From: Phycisphaerae bacterium
GTDB lineage: Bacteria > Planctomycetota > Phycisphaerae > SM23-33
Reading direction: 5' to 3'
NCBI GenBank assembly: GCA_003551645.1
Contig: PUND01000025.1
Coordinates: forward strand, 1 to 35,319
DNA length: 35,319 nucleotides
A program made the position numbers and the translations under genes. The notes under the pieces were generated by a model. It did no database searches. It had not been told where the DNA came from and worked only from the letters and a program-made list of their open reading frames with translations. Shown piece by piece: positions 24,956 to 32,349 of the stretch; within the stretch, counting starts at the first letter, position 1, and each line of letters opens with the position of its first letter.

Positions 24956-26128
24956 ATGGGCGAAAACAACACACCCGACCATCAGCAGCCGGAACAGCCG
25001 GACTATCGTGAACACCAGCAGCCGCCCCCTCCGCCGGAACCCCCGCGGAGGGCGGCCGAGCCGCCCCAGCAGCCCCCTCCACCGCAACAGGCACAAGTCG
25101 CCCCATCGCCGGCACCGCAGGCCCACAAGCCCGCCAGGCGGCGTCGCGGAAGCAGATTCCTGCGCGTCCTGGTCGGCGGCTTGCTGCTGGTCTCGCTGGT
25201 GATGAACGCGTACCTGCTGCTGCTTGTGGCCGCTCACATGACGGGGCCGTTCGAGACGACGGTGGTCCGCAAGGGCGAAAGGAACCAGACTATCGCCGTG
25301 TACGACCTCAGCGGCATCATCGACGGCCGCTCGGCCGGCAGTTTCAACGAATTCTGCCTTGAGATAGGTCCCGAGCAAAATGTCCGGGCCGTCGTGCTGC
25401 GTGTTGACAGTCCCGGCGGCGGTGTCGCGGCGGCGGACCAGATTCACCGGCTCGTCCGCGACCTTCGCAACCAGGGCAAGAAGGTGGTGGTCTCGATGGG
25501 CGCGGTCGCGGCCAGCGGCGGATACTATGTCTCCGCCCCCGCGGATGAGATACTCGCCGAACCCACCTCCATCACCGGCAGCATAGGTGTGATGATGCAA
25601 TGGTTCGTGCTCGAGGGAACGCTTGAGAAACTCGGCGTCGAGCCGATAGTGATGCGGTCCGATGACTCCGAGGCGTGGAAGGACCAGATAAGTGTTTTGG
25701 AACCGCCGCAACAGCACCACCGCGAACGTCTCCAGGAAGTGCTGGACACGATGCATGACAGGTTCGAAAAGATAGTCCGCGAAGGACGGCAAGACCGCCT
25801 CAAGACAACCACCAGCACGCTCGAAATCCAGCAGGACGGCCAAAGCCGGGAAGTCACAGTAACCGAACCGTTCAGCGGCAATATTTACCTGGCCGACGAG
25901 GCCAAGGAACTCGGGCTTATCGACGAAATCGGTTACACCGACTCGGCCATCGACCGCGCGGCGTCACTGGCCGGCCTGACCGACCCCCATGTAGTCCGAT
26001 ACAAGGTCAGGCGTCCGCTGGTGGCGCATTTGCTCGGGCGCGGGCCGGACCCGACCACACTCATCGAACCGGAGACCATCGACCAGCTTCGTACCCCGAG
26101 GATGATGTTGCTGTGGAAGGTCGAGTAG
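24956..26128 (+). CDS. sppA: Signal peptide peptidase SppA-type serine protease with a Pro/Gln-rich N-terminus
   Basis: A 390-residue membrane-anchored S49 protease that cleaves leftover signal peptides in the membrane. Residues 1-62 are cytoplasmic and strongly Pro/Gln-rich (QQPPPPPEPP), then a basic RRRRGSRFLR and one membrane helix at about 68-92. The protease domain carries RVDSPGGGV and the nucleophile Ser187 in VAASGGYYVSAP, with SITGSIGVM after it. Lys242 in AWKDQ is the likely general base. The length fits the short, single-domain SppA type rather than the 618-residue E. coli form. The ATG at 24956 has AGGAG 7 bases upstream; ATG 24950 is too close. A TATAGT at 24869 with TTGCAC 19 bases earlier is a weak promoter candidate. 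The next gene follows by 4 bases. Confidence 0.92.
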   Translation: MGENNTPDHQQPEQPDYREHQQPPPPPEPPRRAAEPPQQPPPPQQAQVAPSPAPQAHKPARRRRGSRFLRVLVGGLLLVSLVMNAYLLLLVAAHMTGPFETTVVRKGERNQTIAVYDLSGIIDGRSAGSFNEFCLEIGPEQNVRAVVLRVDSPGGGVAAADQIHRLVRDLRNQGKKVVVSMGAVAASGGYYVSAPADEILAEPTSITGSIGVMMQWFVLEGTLEKLGVEPIVMRSDDSEAWKDQISVLEPPQQHHRERLQEVLDTMHDRFEKIVREGRQDRLKTTTSTLEIQQDGQSREVTVTEPFSGNIYLADEAKELGLIDEIGYTDSAIDRAASLAGLTDPHVVRYKVRRPLVAHLLGRGPDPTTLIEPETIDQLRTPRMMLLWKVE

Positions 26129-26132
26129 GACG

Positions 26133-28343
26133 GTGAACGCACCCATCCGGATGCGAATGACGGCGTGCCTGTTGCTCATCGCGGCGGTGGCCACAGTTGT
26201 GCCTGCCGCCGAACAGCACCGTCTCGCGGACGGCGCGATCGAAAAGTCCCGCGAGTTTCTGCAGGGGCGCATCGACCACTACGGGATGTGCGTCGATGAA
26301 TACCCGACCGACCACCAGCGCAACCTCCACGGCGGGCGCACCGCGCTGACCGCCTACGCCCTGCTGGCTTCCGGTCTGGACCGCAACGACCCCACGCTCG
26401 AGCAGTGCCTGCACTGGCTGCTGGAGGCCGACCTCGACGGAGTGTTTCCCGTAGCGATGCGGGCGAAGGCCTTTGCGCTTGTGCCGGGAGAGCAGTTTCA
26501 CGAGCAGTTGGTAGCCGACGCCGAGTGGCTAATCGGCGCCGCCTCCGAGGACGGAACCTACACCTATACCCCATGCGACGGCGAAACCGGTTCACGCTAC
26601 GACAACACCACCACACACGCCGCGATGATGGCCGTCGCCGCCGCAGATGCTCGGGGGGTGGAGGTGCCACAAAGCTACTGGAGAACGATGGAGCGCCACT
26701 GGGCCTCCGAGCAACAGGGCGACGGCGGTTTCGGCTACCGCATCCCGCCGGGACGCCTGCGAGCAAGGACCTACGGCTCCATGACCGCGGCCGGGCTTGA
26801 GGCCGCCTCGGTCTGTTTTGACAAGCTGCACCGCGAACGGTTCATACTCTGCAGGCCCGTGGAAACCCCGCGACTGCTGACCGGCCCCGTCGAATGGCTC
26901 GAACGCAACTTCGCCGCCGACGTCAACCCCGAACTGGGCGTCCAGTGGTATTACTACTGGCTCTACACGCTCGGCCGGGCCGCACGTCGCACCGGGCTGG
27001 TGCGGCTCGGAGACCGTGACTGGTACGCCGAGGGGATCGCCGAACTGCTCGACCGCCAGCGAAGCGACGGCAGCTTCGGAGTCGGCGAACGGGTGGAGGA
27101 AACCGCACTGGCGCTGATTTTCCTCTCCTCCGGGCGGGCGCCCGTCGTGGTAAACAAGCTCAGCTACACCGGACAGTGGAACCCGCGCCCACACGACGCT
27201 GCCAATCTGGCGGACTGGCTTGCATACGCGTTTGAAATGCCGATCAATTGGGGGCAGGTCTCTGTGGACGACCCCGTGGAGGACCTCTGCGCGGCGCCGA
27301 TCCTGTACATCTCCGGCGCCGGACCGGCCCGGTTCGACTCGGAGCACAAAGAGAAGCTCCGCCGTTTCGTACTCCGCGGGGGCATGATCGTCTCCGAATC
27401 GGCCGGCAACAGCGGCGAGTTCTCGCTGGACATGCAACGGCTGATGCGGCGGCTATTTCCCGAATACCCACTGAGACGGCTGGACGCCGACCATCCGATC
27501 CACACGCACCATTACAATCTGGAAGACCCGCCCGCCTTGTATGCGGTATCCAACGGTGTGCGGCTGCTGGCGGTCCATTCGCCCACGGAGCTTTCGCTTG
27601 GCCTGCAACTGGGCCAGAGCGAGCAGACCCGGCCGAGCTTCGAGCAGTTCGCCAACATATTCCTCCTGGCCACCGGCGGCGGGCAGCTAAGGCCCGGCGG
27701 GTTTCCGGAAGAACCCGACGCCGAGCCGATAGAGCCGCGGGCCACCATTCGCGTTGCCCGTATATCGCACAACGCGAACCCTGACCCGGAGCCGCTGGCC
27801 TGGCCGCGACTGGCTCACCTGATGGCCCAGAGACACCGCATCCGCCTTGTTGTGTCCGAGCCGATGTCGCCGACCCGGCTAGACCCGGACGACTGGCCCA
27901 TCGCGGCCATGACCGGAACAGAGGAACTGGTGCTCTCGGACGTCGAGCGCGCGGCACTGGACGACTATCTCTCTCGCGGTGGAACGCTGGTAATCGACGC
28001 CGCCGGCGGTTCGCCCGCCTTTGCGGATTCGGCCCGCAGGCAGATACTGCCGATCGCCGGCCGATCGCGGCCGGCGAGATGGACGCCGCTTGCCGGACCG
28101 GAGGACCTTTCCGAAATCCGCTACCGGCTCGACTACGCACTGGCCCTCGACGAACGCCGCTACGAGCCGCGACTGACCGCCGTCACACGGCAGGGACGGT
28201 TGGCCGTGGTCTTCAGCCCGGAGGACATTACCGCGGGCCTGGTCGGTTACGAATACACCGGAATACGCGGATACGCCCCCGAAACAGCCGTGGCCCTGAT
28301 GACAAATATCCTCTGCCACCTCGCCGGCGTCCAGGCGGACTGA
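26133..28343 (+). CDS. Exported squalene-cyclase-like repeat protein with a DUF4159 domain
   Basis: A 736-residue secreted or periplasmic protein. A signal peptide (MTACLLLIAAVATVVPAAEQ region) opens it. Residues about 30-350 contain alpha/alpha-toroid repeats like prenyltransferase/squalene-cyclase proteins, with QGDGGFGYR and QRSDGSFGVGE motifs. No DxDD catalytic motif of true squalene cyclases was seen, so a binding role is likely. Residues about 365-560 match DUF4159 (NWGQVSVDDPVEDL, PILYISGAG, FVLRGGMIVSESAG, PIHTHHYNLEDPP). A second similar but weaker module follows (DDYLSRGGTLVIDAAGG near 620). Such proteins are common in Planctomycetota and their function is unknown. GTG 26133 follows SppA by 4 bases; ATGs at 26151 and 26157 are alternatives that keep the signal peptide. 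Confidence 0.82.
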   Translation: MNAPIRMRMTACLLLIAAVATVVPAAEQHRLADGAIEKSREFLQGRIDHYGMCVDEYPTDHQRNLHGGRTALTAYALLASGLDRNDPTLEQCLHWLLEADLDGVFPVAMRAKAFALVPGEQFHEQLVADAEWLIGAASEDGTYTYTPCDGETGSRYDNTTTHAAMMAVAAADARGVEVPQSYWRTMERHWASEQQGDGGFGYRIPPGRLRARTYGSMTAAGLEAASVCFDKLHRERFILCRPVETPRLLTGPVEWLERNFAADVNPELGVQWYYYWLYTLGRAARRTGLVRLGDRDWYAEGIAELLDRQRSDGSFGVGERVEETALALIFLSSGRAPVVVNKLSYTGQWNPRPHDAANLADWLAYAFEMPINWGQVSVDDPVEDLCAAPILYISGAGPARFDSEHKEKLRRFVLRGGMIVSESAGNSGEFSLDMQRLMRRLFPEYPLRRLDADHPIHTHHYNLEDPPALYAVSNGVRLLAVHSPTELSLGLQLGQSEQTRPSFEQFANIFLLATGGGQLRPGGFPEEPDAEPIEPRATIRVARISHNANPDPEPLAWPRLAHLMAQRHRIRLVVSEPMSPTRLDPDDWPIAAMTGTEELVLSDVERAALDDYLSRGGTLVIDAAGGSPAFADSARRQILPIAGRSRPARWTPLAGPEDLSEIRYRLDYALALDERRYEPRLTAVTRQGRLAVVFSPEDITAGLVGYEYTGIRGYAPETAVALMTNILCHLAGVQAD

Positions 28344-28354
28344 CCCCCATCGCG

Positions 28355-28376
28355 CCGAACCGGCGAGCCGGTCCGG
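28355..28376. terminator. Bidirectional terminator-like hairpin between convergent genes
   Basis: ACCGGC-GA-GCCGGT is extended by CCG and CGG on either side of one mismatch. It fills the 34-base gap between the stop of the DUF4159 gene and the hypC stop, without a clear T-run. Confidence 0.45.
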
Positions 28377-28377
28377 C

Positions 28378-28608
28378 TCAGCCGTTTTCGGCGGCTCGCC
28401 GTCGGCCCTCGGCCAGCAGGTCGTAGGTTTCCCTCGCCTCGGCCTCATCCAGAACGGTAATGGCGTAGCCGGCATGCACCAGCACCCAGTCGCCCTCGCC
28501 GGCGCCGGGCACCAGCGACAGAAGCACATCGGTCCGCGAACCGCCCACCTCGACGGTGGCCCGGTCGCCTCGTCTGGTCTCAATTCTTGCCGGTATCGCC
28601 AGGCACAT
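28378..28608 (-). CDS. hypC: Hydrogenase maturation chaperone HypC
   Basis: A 76-residue chaperone that, with HypD, carries the Fe(CN)2CO group for the [NiFe]-hydrogenase active site. It begins MCLAIPARI, so the essential Cys2 is present. It also has GDWVLVHAGYAITVLDEAEA with the conserved His. GGAGA stands 6 bases before the ATG, inside the end of hypF. The reading frames overlap by 29 bases (28580-28608). No hypD, hypE, hypA, hypB or hydrogenase subunits are visible in this window. Confidence 0.95.
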   Translation of the reverse strand: MCLAIPARIETRRGDRATVEVGGSRTDVLLSLVPGAGEGDWVLVHAGYAITVLDEAEARETYDLLAEGRRRAAENG

Positions 28609-30988
28609 CGTCTTTCTCCGTCAACCCGTCCGCTATCATCGGCCAATCCTTCCCGACCTGGGCACGTCTGGCCGCTGCCACCACCGCCTGCCCCAGGGCC
28701 ACGCCTCCGTCGCCGGGCGGGATGCGCTCGTGCCTCAGCACCTCCAGGCCGGCCGAGGCCAGCCGTTGTGTCAGGGCCGCCGTCAGGTAGCGATTGGCGA
28801 AACACCCGCCGGAAAGCACCGCCGTCCGCACGCCGGTCGCCTCAACCGCCCGCTCGGCCGCCGAGGCCAGAAACGCCGCGGCGGTATTGTGGAACTTCGC
28901 CCCCACGATACCGGCCTCCACATCCGCCAGCCGGTCGGCCACGATGCCCCGCACCATCGGCCGAAGGTCTATCTCCGTCGCGCCTTCGGCGCCGCCGTCG
29001 GTAATCGAGAATTCGTAGGCATCGTCCACCCCGGCCAAAGCCGCCGACTCAAGCAGCATCGGCGCTTCGCCCTCGGTGCGGTTGCTGGCGCAGATGCCGG
29101 TCAGTGCCGCAACCGCGTCGAACCATCGGCCGAGCGAGCTTGCCGGCGGGCAATTCGTGTCGGTCTCGAGCATCTCCACTGCCGATCGCACCGTCGCGGC
29201 GTCCAGGTCCATCAGGCAGCCGGCGAGTCGCTCCAGCCGGTCAGGCCCGAACGCATCGTACAGCGCCGCAAGCGCCGGCCGCCAGGTCTCCACGGCCGCC
29301 GCGTCGCCGCCTATCAGGGGCAGATATCGCAGATGCCCCAACCGGCGGTAATCGCCCAAATCCGCCAGAAGCACCTCACAGCCCCAGACGGCGCCGTCGT
29401 CGCCGTGCCCGGCCCCGTCGCAGACAATCGCTATCGCCGGTCCTGCCCGCCCGTGCTCTGCCAGGCAGGCGGCCGCGTGGGCATGGTGGTGCTGCACGCG
29501 GACAAGCGGCAGAGCCGCCCTGCCGGCCAGCCGCCCACGATGACGGCGAAGGGCGTATTCGCCGGACAGATAGCCGGGATGCAGGTCGGCGGCGACAAGC
29601 TCCGGGCGAACGTCGAACAGACGTTCCAGGTGGTTTATCGTATCTATGAAATGCCGATAGGTCCGCCCGTCTGTCAGGTCGCCTATGTGCTCGCTTAGCA
29701 GGACCTTGCCGTCACGGAGCAGGCACACGGTATTTTTCAGTTCCGCACCTACGGCCAGCACCGCCGGAGTATCGGCCCCGGCGAACACATCCAGTCGGAG
29801 CGGCGTGGGGGCGTATCCGCGCGCCCGGCGGAGCACGGCCGGGCGGCCGTCGGCGTGGACCTGTACGACGCTGTCGTCTATCCGCCGTTCAATGTGGCGG
29901 TTGTGGATGAGTATGGCGTCGGCGATCCGCCCCAGGTGCGCCACGGCCGCGTCGTTGTCCTTGACCAGCGGCTCCTGTGATACGTTGCCGGATGTCATCA
30001 CCAGCGGCGGAAGCACTTGCTGAAACAGCAGATGGTGAATAGGCGTGTAAGGCAGCATCACGCCTAGCGTATCGAGCGGGCCGGCAACCGCGTCGGCCAC
30101 GGGCACATTCTCTCGCCGGGTCAGAATAACCACCGGCCGCAGCGGACCGGCCAGCAGCGCCTCGGCCGACTCGGTGGTCTCGACCAGCGACCGTACCGAC
30201 GACAGGTCGGCGGCCATCAGGGCGAACGGCTTGGCGTCGCGGTTCTTGCGGCGGCGCAGCCGGGCGACGGCGTGATCATCGTCGGCTCGACAGGCCAGGT
30301 GAAAGCCGCCGAGTCCCTTGACGGCGACGATCCTCCCGCTTTCCAGGAGCCGGGCCGCGGCGACTATCGCATCGTCGCAGACTATCTGCCGCCCGTGCGT
30401 ATCGACCAGCCAGACGCTCGGCCCGCACCGCGGGCACGCCACCGGCTGGGCGTGGAAGCGACGGTCGCGCGGGTCGTGGTACTCCGCGGCGCACCGCGGG
30501 CACATTGCGAAGTCGGCCATGGTGGTGTTCGGGCGGTCGTAAGGGATGCTCCTGACGATGCTGTATCGCGGCCCGCAATTGGTGCAGTTGATGAACGCGT
30601 GACGGTGTCGGCGGTCGCGCGGGTCGTTCATCTCCCGCAGACAGTCCGGGCAGGTGGCCGTATCGACCGTCACCTGCGCATCGGCAAGCTCACCACCGGC
30701 GGAAGCGGCGATGCGGAAGCCGCGCTCGCCTTCGACCGGCTCTGTCGCTGACTGCTCGACGGAGACGATTTCGGCGAGAGGCGGGGCGTCGGTTTTCAGT
30801 CGCGCCGCGAACTCATCGACCGCCGCCGCCGGGCCCTGGATCTCGACGGTCACGCCGCGGGCGTCGTTGCCGACAAGGCCGGTAAGCGACAGCGACCCGG
30901 CCAGCCGGTACACGAACGGGCGAAAACCCACGCCCTGAACCTGGCCGGTCACGCGCAAGCGACGCCGGATTTTGTCTTTCACTGCCAT
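28580..30988 (-). CDS. hypF: Carbamoyltransferase HypF
   Basis: An 802-residue cytoplasmic enzyme that converts carbamoyl phosphate to the carbamoyl-adenylate used to make the cyanide ligands of [NiFe]-hydrogenases. Domains in order: acylphosphatase-like at about 10-95 (TGQVQGVGFRPFVYRLA), two zinc fingers at about 105-180 (CPDCLREMNDPRDRR with INCTNCGPRYS; CPRCAAEYHDPRDRR with ACPRCGPS), a YrdC-like domain at about 195-385, and a Kae1-like carbamoyltransferase domain to the end (VQHHHAHAAACLAEHG; LSGGCFANRYLT). The length is typical for HypF. The start at 30988 has a weak ribosome binding site. A -10-like TACAAT lies 26 bases upstream. hypC is coupled downstream through the overlap. Confidence 0.97.
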   Translation of the reverse strand: MAVKDKIRRRLRVTGQVQGVGFRPFVYRLAGSLSLTGLVGNDARGVTVEIQGPAAAVDEFAARLKTDAPPLAEIVSVEQSATEPVEGERGFRIAASAGGELADAQVTVDTATCPDCLREMNDPRDRRHRHAFINCTNCGPRYSIVRSIPYDRPNTTMADFAMCPRCAAEYHDPRDRRFHAQPVACPRCGPSVWLVDTHGRQIVCDDAIVAAARLLESGRIVAVKGLGGFHLACRADDDHAVARLRRRKNRDAKPFALMAADLSSVRSLVETTESAEALLAGPLRPVVILTRRENVPVADAVAGPLDTLGVMLPYTPIHHLLFQQVLPPLVMTSGNVSQEPLVKDNDAAVAHLGRIADAILIHNRHIERRIDDSVVQVHADGRPAVLRRARGYAPTPLRLDVFAGADTPAVLAVGAELKNTVCLLRDGKVLLSEHIGDLTDGRTYRHFIDTINHLERLFDVRPELVAADLHPGYLSGEYALRRHRGRLAGRAALPLVRVQHHHAHAAACLAEHGRAGPAIAIVCDGAGHGDDGAVWGCEVLLADLGDYRRLGHLRYLPLIGGDAAAVETWRPALAALYDAFGPDRLERLAGCLMDLDAATVRSAVEMLETDTNCPPASSLGRWFDAVAALTGICASNRTEGEAPMLLESAALAGVDDAYEFSITDGGAEGATEIDLRPMVRGIVADRLADVEAGIVGAKFHNTAAAFLASAAERAVEATGVRTAVLSGGCFANRYLTAALTQRLASAGLEVLRHERIPPGDGGVALGQAVVAAARRAQVGKDWPMIADGLTEKDDVPGDTGKN

Positions 30989-31013
30989 CTCGAAACGTTC
31001 TTAGAATCCCACC

Positions 31014-31042
31014 ATTGTAGCCGACGGCGACACGGACGACCA
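31014..31042 (-). promoter_or_regulatory. Candidate promoter for hypF-hypC
   Basis: On the minus strand TGGTCG (31042-31037) and TACAAT (31019-31014) are separated by 17 bases. The same pattern TGG-CG, 17, TACAAT precedes sixA. The -35 is a weak match, so confidence is low. Confidence 0.35.
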
Positions 31043-31162
31043 GACGACCTGACGGGACTCTGGAAAGTGCCCCGGACATCGTACCCCCCTCTGTATCGCC
31101 GCCGTGGGGGCGGTCCAGGTGTATCGAATGCCGGCGTTCAGATTCGATTCGGTGTTTCAGCC

Positions 31163-31179
31163 ACCCCCTTACGGGGGGT
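31163..31179. repeat. Small palindrome in the hypF upstream region
   Basis: ACCCCC and GGGGGT pair around TTACG. It is one of a cluster of inverted repeats in the 365-base gap between hypF and the DUF6485 gene; nothing in the gap looks coding. Confidence 0.4.
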
Positions 31180-31198
31180 TCCGAATTGCCCGCCGACT

Positions 31199-31226
31199 GT
31201 AACCACGTGCTGGCGCACGTGGCTAC
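31199..31226. repeat. REP-like palindrome, 12-base arms
   Basis: GTAACCACGTGC and GCACGTGGCTAC are complementary except for one position and enclose the loop TGGC. The GTA...TAC ends and imperfect arms look like a repetitive extragenic palindrome. Genome-wide copy number cannot be seen from this window. Confidence 0.55.
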
Positions 31227-31234
31227 TCTCATTC

Positions 31235-31252
31235 GTCCCGGCAAGCCGGGAC
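31235..31252. repeat. Short hairpin next to the REP-like palindrome
   Basis: GTCCCGGC and GCCGGGAC are perfectly complementary with two bases between them, 8 bases downstream of the larger palindrome. Confidence 0.45.
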
Positions 31253-31316
31253 TCGGGCCTTGTGTACGCCGCCGTTTCCGGTAATGGCGACCAAGCACCG
31301 CAGAGGGAGATTGAGA

Positions 31317-31357
31317 GTAGCCCGGGGCGACGCGAAGCGGATCCCGGGGACCGCTAC
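31317..31357. repeat. REP-like palindrome overlapping the DUF6485 stop codon
   Basis: GTAG plus CCCGGG at 31317-31326 pair with CCCGGG at 31343-31348 and CTAC at 31354-31357, with a five-base bulge. The ends resemble the palindrome at 31199-31226. The stop codon of the DUF6485 gene lies in the distal arm, so it may also help end transcription. Confidence 0.4.
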
Positions 31358-31548
31358 AGATTCCAGGCCTTGGCGAACGCCTGGAAGCTGCGGTCGTATG
31401 TCTTTTCCACCTCGTCGGGGAAACAGCACGCCGGTAGCTGCCGCATCCGCAGGTGGTAATGCAGGCAATCGCAGCAGATGCCCTTTCGGCCGCAGCCGCT
31501 GTAGGTGCAGTTGCACCTGTCCATGTTCTTGTCCTGCTTGCAGTCCAT
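31354..31548 (-). CDS. DUF6485-type cysteine-rich small protein
   Basis: A 64-residue protein with seven cysteines, in the order MDCKQDKNMDRCNCTYSGC, then RKGICCDCLHYHLRM and LPACCFP. The paired cysteines and histidines suggest zinc or iron-sulfur binding. The pattern matches DUF6485, a small family of unknown function. The start is fixed by GGAGG 5 bases upstream of the ATG at 31548. It lies 28 bases downstream of sixA on the same strand and is probably co-transcribed with it. Confidence 0.8.
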   Translation of the reverse strand: MDCKQDKNMDRCNCTYSGCGRKGICCDCLHYHLRMRQLPACCFPDEVEKTYDRSFQAFAKAWNL

Positions 31549-31576
31549 GTTTTCCTCCGCTTGTTGTCCTCTGGTC

Positions 31577-32077
31577 TTATCGGTCGGACAGCTTGGCCAG
31601 TATTTCCCGCCGCATGAGCCATCGCAGCTCCGGGGCGGCGTCGGGATACTCGGCCGGCAGCCGCACACACGCCGCACCGGCCTTTGAGAGCGAGATTCCC
31701 ACTTTCGGCTGCGAGGCCACCAGTTCGCCGATGCAGTGATCCAGCGACGGCGCGTGCCCCACCAGCACAACACACTCCAGGCCCTCGGCGAGCAACTGCT
31801 GGCATCGGCTGCGGACAGCGGCCGCGTCGGCCGGGTGCGCCAGCATCCGCGACTGCTCCACACGGCCGCCGTGCTCCTCGGCGATTATCTCCGCCGTCTC
31901 GACAGCCCGCACCGCCGGGCTTGCAAGCACGACTGATGGGCTTGCGCCCAACTCGGACAGCGCCAGCGCCGTAGTGCGGGCCTCGGTACGGCCTTTGTCG
32001 GTCAGCCGACGCTGGGAGTCGTCGGAGACCTCCGAAGCATCCTGCGCCGAGGCATGTCGGATGAATATCACTTCCAT
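31577..32077 (-). CDS. sixA: Phosphohistidine phosphatase SixA-like
   Basis: A 166-residue cytoplasmic phosphatase of the histidine phosphatase superfamily. The catalytic RHASA motif opens the protein (EVIFIRHASAQDASE), followed by RRLTDKGRTEA, the second-half VLASPAVRAVETAEI, and the second catalytic His in CVVLVGHAPSLDH. SixA removes phosphate from phosphohistidine of signalling or PTS proteins; in E. coli it acts on NPr of the nitrogen PTS. A PTS EIIA domain is encoded at 1439-2722, but no link is shown. GGAGAG precedes the ATG by 5 bases. The length matches E. coli SixA (161). Confidence 0.93.
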   Translation of the reverse strand: MEVIFIRHASAQDASEVSDDSQRRLTDKGRTEARTTALALSELGASPSVVLASPAVRAVETAEIIAEEHGGRVEQSRMLAHPADAAAVRSRCQQLLAEGLECVVLVGHAPSLDHCIGELVASQPKVGISLSKAGAACVRLPAEYPDAAPELRWLMRREILAKLSDR

Positions 32078-32111
32078 TATCGCTCTCCGGAGTTAATTGC
32101 CTGGGGGGTTT

Positions 32112-32140
32112 ATTGTAGCGCCGCTCGGCGGCGCCGTCCA
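32112..32140 (-). promoter_or_regulatory. Promoter for sixA
   Basis: On the minus strand TGGACG (32140-32135) and TACAAT (32117-32112) are 17 bases apart and lie 35 bases ahead of the ATG at 32077. Confidence 0.5.
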
Positions 32141-32186
32141 GCGCGCGCAACGGAAGCCACGTGGTTGGCGCTTGTCGCCTTCGGCG

Positions 32187-32287
32187 ATTTCGCGGCAAAC
32201 CACGGCACCCTCATCCGGCAATCTCGCGACGAGCCACGGCACCCCCATTCGACGATCTCGCGGCAAGGCACGGCTCCCGCGCTTGCA
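32187..32287. repeat. Degenerate 34-base tandem repeat, three units
   Basis: Units at 32187-32220, 32221-32254 and 32255-32287 each begin AT(T/C)TCGCG, continue with CACGGC near base 16 and end after about 34 bases. Shared core: ATCTCGCGGC followed by CACGGCACCC. A weaker fourth start follows at 32288. It lies between the sixA promoter and the Gfo/Idh/MocA gene and may influence expression of the latter. Confidence 0.6.
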
Positions 32288-32349
32288 ATCGCATACCGTG
32301 GCAGTACGCTCACAGCAAAACGGCAGTATCCAATACCGGAGGCATCTTC

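Noticed and set aside
30813..32198. Long open minus-strand frame of 461 codons across hypF's start and the sixA region.
   Set aside because: It reads antisense-phase or out of frame through hypF, DUF6485 and sixA, is Arg/Pro/Gly-rich low complexity, and crosses palindromic non-coding DNA; a GC-rich shadow frame.
32187..32287. The repeats considered as a CRISPR array.
   Set aside because: Units are adjacent with no unique spacers, are diverged, and no cas gene is present.
32161..32349. Upstream extension of the Gfo/Idh/MocA frame.
   Set aside because: It translates the tandem repeat, and GGAGG precedes the ATG at 32350 which starts at the Rossmann fold.
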